The translations under genes and the position numbers were made by a program. DNA of 64,000 nucleotides, taken from Margaritifera margaritifera (lineage: Eukaryota; Mollusca; Bivalvia; Unionida; Margaritiferidae). Of this stretch, positions 26,039 through 43,343 are shown piece after piece. Under the pieces are notes generated by a model. The model ran no database searches. It saw only the letters and a list, made by a program, of their open reading frames with translations, and had not been told where the DNA came from. The stretch's first letter is position 1. Every line of letters starts with the position of its first letter. The stretch spans positions 1,633,001-1,697,000 of the forward strand of contig JAQPZY010001332.1 of NCBI GenBank assembly GCA_029931535.1, read 5' to 3'.

Positions 26039-29000
26039 TAGATAGAAAAGTCGACATGTGTTTGAATATACATCTTTATGCTACTATAAAAGTAGAACGA
26101 AGATTTCTCCTACAAAAGACTAAAAAAGGCTGTCGAAAATAAATTGGCATCTGAGGCTATAGTGACGAGCGTATGAGCCTTAACCTCCAGTGCCTTCAAG
26201 GACTTGACTGGAAGGTGCGCCCAGGAAAATACAAAAATCCACACTTCTGACCACACCAGCATCCAAGGGGCAGGCTTAAGGGAATACCATAAGTGTACTT
26301 GACCTTATGGCATGTGAGCTAAAAAGTATCCATGGGAACTGTAAATCCTCCCAAATTTAAAAACTGTAACCACTTTCTGATTTTGACGTTTCACCTTCAT
26401 AGGCCAACAATCTCAATCACAGTTCCATCCAGTCTGATGCAGCTGCGAGCAAAGGATAAGGATAATCAATTGGGCCAACAAGACATATACTCATTTCGTC
26501 TTTTCTTGTTGGTTTCCCAACCTTGCACTATTGACTATTTCTGTTCTAAACAGATCGTTACACCAATAGACAGTAGTTGATAATGGTAGTTCAGTTATTA
26601 AGAAGTGTCTGACCCTAACTAATAACAAAATCTGTCAACAATGTTTCCTTTTCTGAAAAAAAATAAGAAAATCATGAATCAATAGAAAACTTATTAAAGA
26701 TCTACTTTCCCTTTTCCCCATATTCAGAAAGAACTCACCTACATCTCATACCAAACGATGAATCACGTCCTACTTGGTTTAATAAAGTTGTCAAGCTCAT
26801 GAGGGTTGAAAATGATGCATGCATAGCCACATGACTGACCTTGTTTACATATCACACATTGCCAAAAATATGGCAGACAATAAGTGTTGTTGTGTTGAAA
26901 ACTTGACATCATCCCTGAATGTTGCAATCATGTTTTGCTCTATGTATTGATAAAATTAATGATATGACAAAATATATAAATGAAATTGTGCCAGTAATTT
27001 ATATAAATTTTAACATTACAGGAAAATCTGTAATGAATAAATAATTAACAATTACATCTTATACTAAACAATGAGGGAACTAAGCGAGTGAAAATGAAAG
27101 AGCGATGTTCCCAGAAAACATCATGTAGCTGCCTTTAGAAGTGCAGAATCCATTCCTTTAATAGCATGTCCATAAAAGATGGGTTAGTAACACCATCGGT
27201 AACATATATCAAAATAAAATGGACAAAATTTTGCAGATAAAATCCTTTTTTTTAATGAATGAAAACTAAAATAAAAAACACAAAGAGCATTTGCCTTTTG
27301 ACAAACACAAAAGCAATGTGTATGAGAGCAGAAGTCTGAAAGAATCGAAAGTTGCCCATCCAGAGGAGCTTATCAATTGCAAACAGCTGATTATTGTAAA
27401 TAAGGGAAAATGTGGTGCATTCGCTGTACTTAACATTTGAGTATTGAGGAGAGAATGTGCATTCAGGTGTCAAAAAAACTCTTCACAGAATAACTGGATA
27501 TATATTTGTATAGACTCATACTGATTGTAAATATTTCATATTTTAAAAACTTGTAATTTTCAATTTTCTGTCACACATAATAAATCGGTGTGTTATTACT
27601 GACATCTTCTTTATTTTATACCCTGTTTGGGCCCTTGTACAGCAATTACATTATTTACCACAAGAATACGATAATCTCATTTGATATGGCGGCAGACACA
27701 GTATGTTCTACTGGATGTTGTTTATTGCAAAAAATAGCATCATTTACAATATTTGCTGAATGCAGCATTGCAGATAAAATATCAATAAACAAGTAAGACA
27801 ACTTTCAATAGTAGGTGAATTATTGTCTTCTATTTGTGATTCATTTCTTGTTTAGTGCCACAAGAATATGGTACACCATCCAACCAACCTTTACAAAAGA
27901 CTTTAATTGAGAGCTGACGATGGCTGCAAGGCCAAACATTGTAACAGCTATGACTCTCCCAGCACGACGAACATTAAGACAAATAATGGAATTATATGGA
28001 ATGAAATTTGGACCAAAATCCTTATCAACTGCTAAATATACAAATTTCTCACCCTGCAAGAAAACAAGAGTCCCATGTGGGCCTGAGATCACTCACCTGC
28101 CTAGCATCTGCCTAATAGCCAAATGTAAGAGCTTCTAGTCAACAAATCCAGGTCAGTAGGATGCTTTATATTAACATTTCTTCCAATGATGTTGACTGCA
28201 TATGTTGCCAAACCAATTGTTCCAAGATTTCTTTAGTTTTGTAACCTTCATCCATATCTGTGGGCACACTACCTTCATCAATCCAATTTCATAAGGCCAC
28301 TATGATAGAACACTTAGATTCAAAGATGGTCAGATTCTGTTCAGCAGTTTTTTAGACCAGGTTTTGTCAATGTTTTCCAACTTTTAGTCATCATTTTACA
28401 TATTTTAAAGTTCACCATGTCAAAATCCTTTCTGTGACCTTTGCTCAAATTCGGCTCAGTACAGACTAAGAAGAAATCGTTTAAGGGCAGATCGATTTGT
28501 AGCAAAAATCGCTGTCTTTGATAACCAATCTGCATCATTTGGATAAATTTGAAAGTGTTTGTAACAGTTGCCTTTACATTTTAGTAACAGTGTCCATAAT
28601 TAAAGGCAGATAAGCCTCATTTGTACAAAATTAAAAGATCTTTCATTCAGGATGCTTTCTGTCAAAGTGCATTAAATTCTGTTCAATGCCTTAGAAGAAG
28701 AAGCCTTATAAAGGGTTGGAACTATTTTTAGCAATGGCAGCCATATCTGAAGCCTGACCAGTATCATTTGTACAAATCTGAAACATAGTGCACTGTTTCT
28801 CTGTCTCAAATCTGGTAACAATCTCAACAGCGGTTTCTGAGAAGATTCAAATAGCAATCATTCGTTTTCATGAACGCAGAACAGAGATAGAGCCATACCA
28901 TAAGCTGACTTGACCTTGCAGTCAGTTGAGCTAAAAACTGCTGTACAGAATATGAAAATCGTCCACAAATATCTGACGTTATATTAATCCTGTGAATGAC

Positions 29001-29049
29001 ATGAATTTCTAATCTCAATTTAGATGCTACATCCCTCACATAACCTTAC
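25596..29049. repeat. Unit 8 (B type)
   Basis: Holds exon copy 8 and a long, almost pure TA tract at about 25918-26037. The rest is near identical to unit 9. Confidence 0.9.
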
Positions 29050-32494
<3,445 letters not shown>

Positions 32495-32635
32495 TTGCTA
32501 TACAGGTTCCATCTGCAATGTTGACTCCATTACTGTCATAATATCCAGATCCACATACACATTTCCCACCATTACACATAGCATTAGGATCATTACAGGC
32601 ATCTGGCTGGGGACAGTTCGATCCCAATACGACTT
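32495..32635 (-). CDS. Module exon copy 10
   Basis: This copy carries the T to I change after the last cysteine and the gtaggg donor, both shared only with copy 11. This fits the 3505-base spacing of these two exons and their almost identical introns, and indicates a recent duplication. Confidence 0.85.
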
Positions 32636-32842
32636 CTGAAAAAAGGAAAAGAAAAGCTTATTCAAGAAAACAGTCTTGAATGAACAACATAAGAGGTGGT
32701 AATCATAACATCAGCCAATATTAAATGTAACATCATTGCCTTCCAATCCTTTGCCCCTTTCCAAGTTCAGTATTACCATAGTTTCAAGCAAATGGGATTC
32801 AAATTTATCATCCTTCTAAATATCTATCAATCTATCTATCTA

Positions 32843-32899
<57 letters not shown>

Positions 32900-32934
32900 A
32901 CAAATAAAAATAAATAAATAGATATATATATGTA

Positions 32935-32966
<32 letters not shown>

Positions 32967-35900
32967 AACAAATAGATATATATCATAGATAGAAAAGTCG
33001 ACAAGTGTTTGAATATACATATTTATGCTACTGTAAAGAATGAAGAAGATTTCTCCTACAAAAGACTTAATACGGCTGTCCAAAATAGATTGGCATCTGA
33101 GGCTATAGTGACGAGTGTATGAGCCTTAACCTCCAGTGCCTTCAAGGACTTGACTGGAAGGTGCGCCCAGGAAAATACAAAAAAAAACCACTTCTGAGCC
33201 CACCAGCATCCAAGGGGGAGGCTTAAGGGCTATACCATAAGTGTACTTGACCTTATGGCATGTGAGCTAAAAAGTATCCATGGGAACTGTAAATCCTCCC
33301 AAATTTAAAAACTGTAACCACTTTCTGCCTTTGACATTTCACTTTCATAGGCCAACAATCTCAATCACAGTTCCATCCAGTCTGATGCAGCTGCGAGCAA
33401 AGGATAAGGATAATCAATTGGGCCAACAAGACATGTACTCATTGCTTCTTTTCTTGTGGGTTTCCCAACCTTGCACTATTGACTATTTCTGTTCTAAACA
33501 GATCGTTACACCAACAGACAGTATTTTATAATGGTAGTTCAGTTATTAAGAAGTGTCTGATCTAACTAATAACAAAATCTGTCAACAATGTTTCCTTTTC
33601 TGAAAAAAAATAAGAAAATCATGAATCAATAGAAAACTTATTAAAGATCTACTTTCCCTTTTCCCCATATTCAGAAAGAACTCACCTACATCTCATACCA
33701 AACGATGAATCACGTCCTACTTGGTTTAATAAAGTTGTCAAGCTCATGAGGGTTGAAAATGATGCATGCATAGCCACATGACTGACCTTGCTTACATATC
33801 ACACATTGCCAAAAATATGGCAGACAATAAGTGTTGTTGTGTTGAAAACTTGACATCATCCCTGAATGTTGCAATCACGTTTTGCTCTACGTATTGATAT
33901 AATTAATGATATGACAAAATATATAAATGAAATTCTGCCAAGTAATTTATATTAATTGTTACATTACAGGAAAATCTGTAATGAATAAATAGTTAGCAAT
34001 TACATCTTATACTAATCAACGAGGGAACTAAGCGAGTGAAAATCTAAGAGCGATGTTCCCAGAAAACATCATGTAGCTGCCTTTAGAAGTGCAGAATCCA
34101 TTCCTTTAATAGCATGTCCATAAAACATGTGTTAGTTGCACCATCGGTAACATATATCAAAATAACATGGACAAAATTTTGCAGATAAAATCCTTTCTTT
34201 TAATGAATGAAAACTAAAATAAAAAACACAAAGAGCAGATGCCTTTTGACAAACACAATAGCAATGTGTAAGAGAGCAGAAGTCTGAAAGAATCGAAAGT
34301 TGCCCATCCAGAGGAGCTTACCAATTGCAAACAGCTGATTATTGTAAATAAGGGAAAATGTGGTGCATTCGCTGTACTTAAAATTGGAGTATTGAGGAGA
34401 GAATGTGTATTCAGGTGTCAAAACAACTCTTCACAGAATAACTGGATATATATTTGTATAGGCTCATACTGATTGTAAATATTTCATATTTTTAAAAATT
34501 TTAATTTTAAGTTTTCTGTCACACATAATAAATCGGTGTGTTATTACTGACATCTTCTTTATTTTATACCCTGTTTGGGCCCTTGTACAGCAATTACATT
34601 ATTTACCACAAGAATACGATAATCTCATTTGATATGGCTGCAGACACAGTATGTTCTACTGGATGTTGTTTATTGCAAAAAATAGCATCATTTACAATAT
34701 TTGCTGAATGCAGCATTGCAGATAAAATATCAATAAACAAGTAAGCCAACTTTCAATAGGAGGTGAATTATTGTCTTCTATTTGTGATTCATTTCTTGTT
34801 TAGTGCCACAAGAATATGGTACACCATCCAACCAACCTTTACAAAAGACTTTAATTGAGAGCTGACGATGGCTGCAAGGCCAAACATTGTAACAGCTATG
34901 ACTCTCCCAGCACGACGAACATTAAGACTATAAATGGAATTATATGGAATGAAATTTGGACCAAAATCCTTATCAACTGCTAAATATACAAATTTCTCAC
35001 CCTGCAAGAAAACAAGAGTCCCATGTGGGCCTGAGATCACTCACCTGCCTAGCATCTGCCTAATAGCCAAATGTAAGAGCTTCTAGTCAACAAATCCAGG
35101 TCAGTAGGATGCTTTATATTAACATTTCTTCCAATGATGTTGACTGCATATGTTGCCAAACCAATTGTTCCAAGATTTCTTTAGTTTTGTAACCTTCATC
35201 CATATCTGTGGGCACACTACCTTCATCAATCCAATTTCATAAGGCCACTATGATAGAACACTTAGATTCAAAGATGGTCAAATTCAGTTCAGCAGTTTTT
35301 TTAGACCAGGTTTTGTCAATTTTTTCCAAATTTTAGTCATCATTTTACATATTTTAAAGTCCACTATGTCAAAATCCTTTCTGTAACGTTTGCTCAAATT
35401 CGGCTCAGTACAGGCTGAGAAGAAATCGTTTAAGGGCAGATCGATTTTTAGCAATAATGGCTGTCTTTGATAACCAATCTGCATCATTTGGATAAATTTG
35501 AAAGTGTTTGTAACAGTTGCCTTTAAATTTTAGTAACAGTGTCCATAACTAAAGGCAGATAAGCCTCATTTGTATAAAATTTAAAGATCTCTCATTCAGG
35601 ATGCTTCCTGTTAAAGTGCATCAAATTCTGTTCAATGCCTTAGAAGAAGAAGTCTTATAAAGCGTTGGAACTATTTTTAGCAATGGCAGCCATATCTGAA
35701 GCCTGACCAGTATCATTTGTACAAATCTGAAACATAGTGCAATGTTTCTCTGTCTCAAATCTGGTAACAATCTCAATAGCGTTTTCTGAGAAGCTTCAAA
35801 TATCAATCATTTATTTTCATGAAGGCACAACAGACATAGGGCCATACCATAAGCTGACTTGACCTTACAGTCAGATGAGCTAAAAACTGCTGTACAGAAT

Positions 35901-35999
35901 ATGAAAATCATCCAAAAAATATCTGAAGTTATATTAATCCTGTGAATGACATGAATTTCGGATCTCAATTTAGATGCTTCATCCCTCACATAACCCTAC
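32495..35999. repeat. Unit 10 (C type)
   Basis: Holds exon copy 10. The microsatellite is a compound tctatc/TA/aaataaaa tract at about 32821-32979, duplicated exactly in unit 11. Confidence 0.9.
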
Positions 36000-36140
36000 T
36001 TGCTATACAGGTTCCATCTGCAATGTTGACTCCATTACTGTCATAATATCCAGATCCACATACACATTTCCCACCATTACACATAGCATTAGGATCATTA
36101 CAGGCATCTGGCTGGGGACAGTTCGATCCCAATACGACTT
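36000..36140 (-). CDS. Module exon copy 11
   Basis: Identical to copy 10. Relative to the common module it has T to I just after the sixth cysteine (ACA to ATA). The donor is gtaggg instead of gtaagg, a weaker +4 position; the acceptor is unchanged. All six cysteines are kept. Confidence 0.85.
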
Positions 36141-36347
36141 CTGAAAAAAGGAAAAGAAAAGCTTATTCAAGAAAACAGTCTTGAATGAACAACATAAGAG
36201 GTGGTAATCATAACATCAGCCAATATTAAATGTAACATCATTGCCTTCCAATCCTTTGCCCCTTTCCAAGTTCAGTATTACCATAGTTTCAAGCAAATGG
36301 GATTCAAATTTATCATCCTTCTAAATATCTATCAATCTATCTATCTA

Positions 36348-36404
<57 letters not shown>

Positions 36405-36439
36405 ACAAATAAAAATAAATAAATAGATATATATATGTA

Positions 36440-36471
<32 letters not shown>

Positions 36472-39400
36472 AACAAATAGATATATATCATAGATAGAAA
36501 AGTCGACAAGTGTTTGAATATACATATTTATGCTACTGTAAAAGAATGAAGAAGATTTCTCTTACAAAAGACTTAATACGGCTGTCCAAAATAGATTGGC
36601 ATCTGAGGCTATAGTGACGAGTGTATGAGCCATAACCTCCAGTGCCTTCAAGGACTTGACTGGAAGGTGCGCCCAGGAAAATACAAAAAAAACCACTTCT
36701 GAGCCCACCAGCATCCAAGGGGCAGGCTTAAGGGCTATACCATAAGTGTACTTGACCTTATGGCATGTGAGCTAAAAAGTATCCATGGGAACTGTAAATC
36801 CTCCCAAATTTAAAAACTGTAACCACTTTCTGCCTTTGACATTTCACTTTCATAGGCCAACAATCTCAATCACAGTTCCATCCAGTCTGATGCAGCTGCG
36901 AGCAAAGGATAAGGATAATCAATTGGGCCAACAAGACATGTACTCATTGCTTCTTTTCTTGTGGGTTTCCCAACCTTGCACTATTGACTATTTCTGTTCT
37001 AAACAGATCGTTACACCAACAGACAGTATTTTATAATGGTAGTTCAGTTATTAAGAAGTGTCTGATCTAACTAATAACAAAATCTGTCAACAATGTTTCC
37101 TTTTCTGAAAAAAAATAAGAAAATCATGAATCAATAGAAAACTTATTAAAGATCTACTTTCCCTTTTCCCCATATTCAGAAAGAACTCACCTACATCTCA
37201 TACCAAACGATGAATCACGTCCTACTTGGTTTAATAAAGTTGTCAAGCTCATGAGGGTTGAAAATGATGCATGCATAGCCACATGACTGACCTTGCTTAC
37301 ATATCACACATTGCCAAAAATATGGCAGACAATAAGTGTTGTTGTGTTGAAAACTTGACATCATCCCTGAATGTTGCAATCACGTTTTGCTCTACGTATT
37401 GATATAATTAATGATATGACAAAATATATAAATGAAATTCTGCCAAGTAATTTATATTAATTGTTACATTACAGGAAAATCTGTAATGAATAAATAGTTA
37501 GCAATTACATCTTATACTAATCAACGAGGGAACTAAGCGAGTGAAAATCTAAGAGCGATGTTCCCAGAAAACATCATGTAGCTGCCTTTAGAAGTGCAGA
37601 ATCCATTCCTTTAATAGCATGTCCATAAAAGATGTGTTAGTTGCACCATCGGTAACATATATCAAAATAACATGGACAAAATTTTGCAGATAAAATCCTT
37701 TCTTTTAATGAATGAAAACTAAAATAAAAAACACAAAGAGCAGATGCCTTTTGACAAACACAATAGCAATGTGTAAGAGAGCAGAAGTCTGAAAGAATCG
37801 AAAGTTGCCCATCCAGAGGAGCTTACCAATTGCAAACAGCTGATTATTGTAAATAAGGGAAAATGTGGTGCATTCGCTGTACTTAAAATTGGAGTATTGA
37901 GGAGAGAATGTGTATTCAGGTGTCAAAACAACTCTTCACAGAATAACTGGATATATATTTGTATAGGCTCATACTGATTGTAAATATTTCATATTTTTAA
38001 AAATTTTAATTTTAAGTTTTCTGTCACACATAATAAATCGGTGTGTTATTACTGACATCTTCTTTATTTTATACCCTGTTTGGGCCCTTGTACAGCAATT
38101 ACATTATTTACCACAAGAATACGATAATCTCATTTGATATGGCTGCAGACACAGTATGTTCTACTGGATGTTGTTTATTGCAAAAAATAGCATCATTTAC
38201 AATATTTGCTGAATGCAGCATTGCAGATAACAAAATCAATAAACAAGTAAGCCAACTTTCAATAGTAGGTGAATTATTGTCTTCTATTTGTGATTCATTT
38301 CTTGTTTAGTGCCACAAGAATATGGTACACCATCCAACCAACCTTTACAAAAGACTTTAATTGAGAGCTGACGATGGCTGCAAGGCCAAACATTGTTAAC
38401 AGCCATGACTATCCCAGCACGACGAACATTGAGACAATAAATGGAATTATATGGAATGAAAATTGGACCAAAATCCTTATCCACTGCTAAATATACAAAT
38501 TTCTCACCCTGCAAGAAAACAAGAGTCCCATGTGGGCCTGAGATCACTCACCTGTCTAGCATCTGCCTAATAGCCAAATATAAGAGCAGCTGGTCAAGAA
38601 ATCTAGGTCAGTAGAAAGCTTTCTATTAACATTTCTTCCAATGATGTTGACTGCATATATTATCAAACCAATTGTTCCAAGATTTCTTTAGTTTTCCTAG
38701 CTTCATCCATATGTGTGGGCACAGCACCTTCATGAATTCAATTTCATAAGGCCACTATGATAGAACACTTAGATTCAAAGATGGTCAAATTCTGTTCAGC
38801 AGTTTTTTTACACCAGGTTTTGTCAATGTTTTCCAACTTTTAGTCATCATTTTACATATTTTAAAGTCCACCATGTCAAAATCCTTTCTGTAACGTTTGC
38901 TCAAATTCGTCTTAGTACAGTCTGAGAAGAAATCGTTTAAGGGCAGATGGAATTTTAGCAATAATGGCTGTCTTTGATAACCAATCCGCATCATTTTGAT
39001 AAATTTGAAAGTGTTTGTAACAGTTGCCTTTACATTTTAGTAACAGTGTCCATAATTAAAGGCAGATAAGCCTCATCTGTATAAAATTAAAAGATCTTTC
39101 ATTCAGGATGCTTTCTGTTAAAGTGCATTAAATTCTGTTCAATGCGTTAGAAGAAGAAGTCTTATAAAGGGTTGGAACTATTTTTAGCAATGGCAGCCAT
39201 ATCTGAAGCCTGACCAGTATCATTTGTACAAATCTGAAACATAGTGCACTGTTTCTCTGTCTCAAATCTGGTAACAATCTCAACAGCGGTTTCTGAGAAG
39301 ATTCAAATAGCAATCATTTGTTTTCATGAACGCAGAACAGAGATAGAGCCATACCATATGCTGACTTGACCTTGCAGTCAGTTGAGATAAAAACTGCTGT

Positions 39401-39505
39401 ACAGAATATGAAAATCGTCCACAAATATCTGACGTTATATTAATCCTGTGAATGACATGAATTTCTGATCTCAATTTAGATGCTACATCCCTCACATAAC
39501 CTTAC
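36000..39505. repeat. Unit 11 (C type, then switching)
   Basis: Holds exon copy 11 and the same compound tract (about 36326-36486). It tracks unit 10 almost base for base until about 38230, then diverges to a type shared with neither unit 10 nor unit 9. Confidence 0.9.
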
Positions 39506-39646
39506 TTGCTGTACAGGTTCCATCTGCAATGTTGACTCCATTACTGTCATAATATCCAGATCCACATACACATTTCCCACCATTACACATAGCATTAGGA
39601 TCATTACAGGCATCTGGCTGCGGACAGTTCGATCCCAATACGACTT
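39506..39646 (-). CDS. Module exon copy 12
   Basis: This copy encodes the same 47 residues as copies 1-5; the only exon difference seen is a silent CCC to CCG in the proline after the first cysteine. Donor gtaagg and acceptor ccttttttcag are intact. The flanking unit is diverged and longer, so protein identity with the distant copies 1-5 suggests constraint or conversion on the exon. Confidence 0.87.
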
Positions 39647-39826
39647 CTGAAAAAAGGAAAAGAAAAGCTTATTCAAGAGAACAGTCTTGAATGAACAACA
39701 TAAGAGGTGGTAATCATAACATCAGCCAATGAGTTCAATGTAACATTATTGCCTTTCAATCCTTTGCCACTTTCCAAGTTCAGTATTACCATAGTTTCAA
39801 GCAAATGGGATTCAAATTTATCATCC

Positions 39827-39898
<72 letters not shown>

Positions 39899-42129
39899 TA
39901 GATAGAAAAGTCGACATGTGTTTGAATATACATCTTTATGCTACTGTAAAAGAAGAACGAAGATTTCTCCTACAAAAGACTAAAAAAGGCTGTCCAAAAT
40001 AGATTGGTATCTGAGGCTATGGTGAAGAGTGTATGAGCCTTAACCTCCAGTGCCTTCAAGGACTTGACTGGAAAGTGCGCCCAGGAAAATACAAAAATCC
40101 ACACTTCTGACCACACCAGCATCCAAGGGGGAGGCTTAAGGGCTATACCATAAGTGTACTTGACCTTATGGCATGTGAGCTAAAAAGTATCCATGGGAAC
40201 TGTAAATCCTCCCAAATTCAAAAAACTGTAACCACTTTCTGATTTTGACATTTCACCTTCATAGGCCAACAATCTCAATCACAGTTCCATCCAGTCTGAT
40301 GCAGCTGCGAGCAAAGGATAAGGATAATCAATTGGGCCAACAAGACATATACTCATTTCGTCTTTTCTTGTGGGTTTCCCAACCTCGCACTATTGACTAT
40401 TTCTGTTCTAAACAGATCGTTATACCAGCAGACAGTAGTTTTTAATGGTAGTTCAGTTATTAAGAAGTGTTTGATCCTAACTAATAACAAAATCTGTCAA
40501 CAATATTTCCTTTTCTGAAAATAAATAAGAAAATCATGAATCAATAGAAAAATTATCAAAGATCTACTTTCCCTTTTCCCCCTATTCAGAAAGAACTCAC
40601 CTACATCTCATACCAAACGATGTATCACATCCTACTTTGTTTAATAAAGTTGTCAAGCTCATGAGGGTTGAAAATGATGCATGCATAGCCACATGACTGA
40701 CCTTGTTTACATATCACACATTGCCAAAAATATGGCAGACAATAAATGTTGTTGTGTTGAAAACTTGACATCATCCCTGAATGTTGCGATCATGTCTTGC
40801 TCTATGTATTGATATAATTAATGATATGACAAAATATATAAATGAAATTCTGCCAAGTAATTTATATTAATTTTTACATTACAGGAAAATTTGTAATGAA
40901 TAAATAATTAGCAATTACATCTTATACTAAACAATGAGGGAACTAAGCGAGTGAAAATGGAAGAGCGATGTTCCCAGAAAACATCATGTAGCTGTCTTTA
41001 GAAGTGCAAAATCCATTCCTTTAATAGCATGTCCATAAAAGATGGGTTAGTAACACCATCGGTAACATATATCAAAATTAAATGGACAAAATTTTGCAAA
41101 TAAAATCTTTTTTTAATGAATGAGAAACAAAAACAAAACCACAAAGAACAGGTTCCTTTTGACAAACACAATAGCAATGTGTAAGAGAGCAGAAGTCTGA
41201 AAGAATCAAAAGTTGCCCATCCAGAGGAGCTTATCAATTACAAACAGCTGATTATTGTAAATAAGGGAAAATGTGGTTCATTCGCTGTACTTAAAATTTG
41301 AGTATTGAGGAAAGAACTTGTATTCAGGTGTCAAAAAAACTCTTCGCAGAATAACTGGATATATAATTGTATAGACTCGTAATGATTGTAAACATTTCAT
41401 ATTTTAAAATTTGGTAATTATAAGTTTTCGGCTACACATGATAAGTCAGTGTTTTATTACTGACATCTTGTTCATTTTATACCCTGTTTGGGCCCTTGTA
41501 CAGCAATTACATTATTTACCACAAGAATACGATAATCTCGTTTTATATGGCGGTAGACACAGTATGTTCTATTGGATGTTGTTTATTGCAAAAATTAGCA
41601 TCATTTACAATATTTGCTGAATTCAGGATTGGAGATAAATAATCAATAAACAATTAAGCCAACTTTCAGTACTATGTGAATTATTGTATTTTATTTGTGA
41701 TTCGTTTCTTGTTTAGTACCCCAAGAATATGGTACACCATCTAGCCAACCTGTGCAAAAGACTTTGATTGAGAGCTGAAGGCCAAACATTGTAACAGCTA
41801 TGACTCTCCCAGCAAAACGAAAATCCAGTCAATAAATGGAATTATATTGAATGAAATTTGGACCAAAATCCTTATCAACTGCTAAGTATACAAATTTCTC
41901 ACCCTGTAAGAAATCACTCACCTTCCTAGCATCTGCATAATAGGCAAATGTTAGAGCAGATGGTCAAGAAATCTAGGTCAGTAGAATGCTTTCTGTTAAC
42001 ATTTCTTCCAATGTTGTTACCAAACCAGTTGTTCCAAGATTTCTTTAGTTTTTCTATATTCATCCATATATGTGGGCACATCACTTTCATTCATCCAATT
42101 TCAAAAGGCCCCTATGATAGAACACTTAG

Positions 42130-42990
42130 ATTCAAAGATGGTCAAATTCTGTTCAGCAGTTTTTTGAGACCAGGTTTTGTAAACTCTTTTCTACTTGTAG
42201 TCATCATTTTACATATTTTTCAGGCCATCATGCCAGGATCCTTCCTGTAACGTTTGGTCAAATTCAGCTGAGTACTGCTTGAGAAAAAATCGTTTAAGGG
42301 CAAATCGAATTATAGCAATAGTGGCTATTTTTGCATAAATTTGCATAAACGTAAAAGGGCTTGATGCAAGCATGCTGTTAAGTTGGGTCCAATTGTATTC
42401 AACACTTGCTCAGATGTCATTTGAATATTTTTAGTAATGGTAGCCATATTTGTTGATAAAGCAGCATCTGTTCTATAAACTTGAAAGACTTCTATGCTTG
42501 GATTTTTTGTGTCAAAGGTGCTCAAATCGTGTTGAGCGGTTTAGAAGTTGTTTAAAAGTTTTTCTGTTTTATATTAATGTCAGCCATATTTCACAATGAA
42601 TCGGCATTATCTATATAAAATTGAAAGGTCTTCCTGCCAGAATGCTTTCTATCACTTTAGGTCAAATTCAATTCTGTGGTTCACTAAGCTGAAGCTTTCT
42701 ATTTTTTAGTAACAGTGGCCTTTCGATTTTTAGTAACAAAGTCCATATTTGAAAGCAGATGATCCTCATTTGTATCAAATTTAAAGAACCTCCTTTCGGG
42801 ATACTTTCTGTCAAACTGCATCAAATTATGTTTAATGCCAGATAAGAAGAAGTCTTTCAAAGGGTTGGAACGATTTTTAAACAATGGCAGCCATATCTGA
42901 AGGATGATCAGTATCATTTGTACAAATCTGAAAGAACGTCATGCAAGGATTCTCTGTGTCAAATCTGGTAACAATCTCACCAGCGCTTTC
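42130..42990. repeat. Degenerate ~120-160 bp minisatellite nested in unit 12
   Basis: The anchor '(g)tcaaattc-g/t-ttcagc' recurs near 42137, 42256, 42386, 42521, 42660, 42820 and 42959, each followed by a 'gagaagaagtc(g/t)tttaa' style stretch and a 'tttttagtaacagtggccat' style stretch. This pattern is common in mollusc non-coding DNA. Confidence 0.7.
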
Positions 42991-43202
42991 TGAGAAGTTT
43001 CAAATAGCACTAATTTATTTTGATGAACCCACAACAGACATAGGTCCATATCATAAGCTGACTTGACCTTACAGACAACTCAGCTAAACACTGCTGTACA
43101 GAATATGAAAATCGTCCACAAATATCTGGCGTTATATTAATCCTGTGAATGACATGACTTTCTGATATCAATTTAGATGCTACAACCCTCACATAATCTT
43201 AC

Positions 43203-43343
43203 TTGCTGCACAGGTTCCACCTGCAATGTTGACTCCATTACTGTCATAATATCCAGATCCACATACACATTTCCCACCATTACACATAGCATTAGGATCA
43301 TTACAGGCATCTGGCTGGGGACAGTTCGATCCTAATGGTACTT
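43203..43343 (-). CDS. Module exon copy 13 (nearest the 5' end, diverged)
   Basis: This 141-base exon has acceptor ttttttcag and donor gtaagat. In this copy the coding frame happens to stay open back into the intron, so the module is visible directly: six cysteines spaced x5, x6, x4, x1, x16, with the CNGGKCVCGSGYYDSNG core. It differs from the commonest module by V to P at residue 3 of the repeat, D to G two residues before the last cysteine, and T to A just after it. About 6 of 141 bases differ, while surrounding intron sequence is clearly more diverged. The module most resembles EB or EGF-like domains: paired cysteines, a GGKC-V-C turn and a GYYDSNG loop. By position it follows the signal exon directly if intron 1 has no other functional exon. 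Confidence 0.87.

Larger units (their letters stand above)
39506..43202. repeat. Unit 12 (diverged, longest ordinary unit)
   Basis: Holds exon copy 12 and a TA tract at 39828-39897. From about 41.1 kb it is more diverged than the others. At 42.13-42.99 kb it keeps about seven minisatellite monomers where other units keep about four. Confidence 0.88.
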
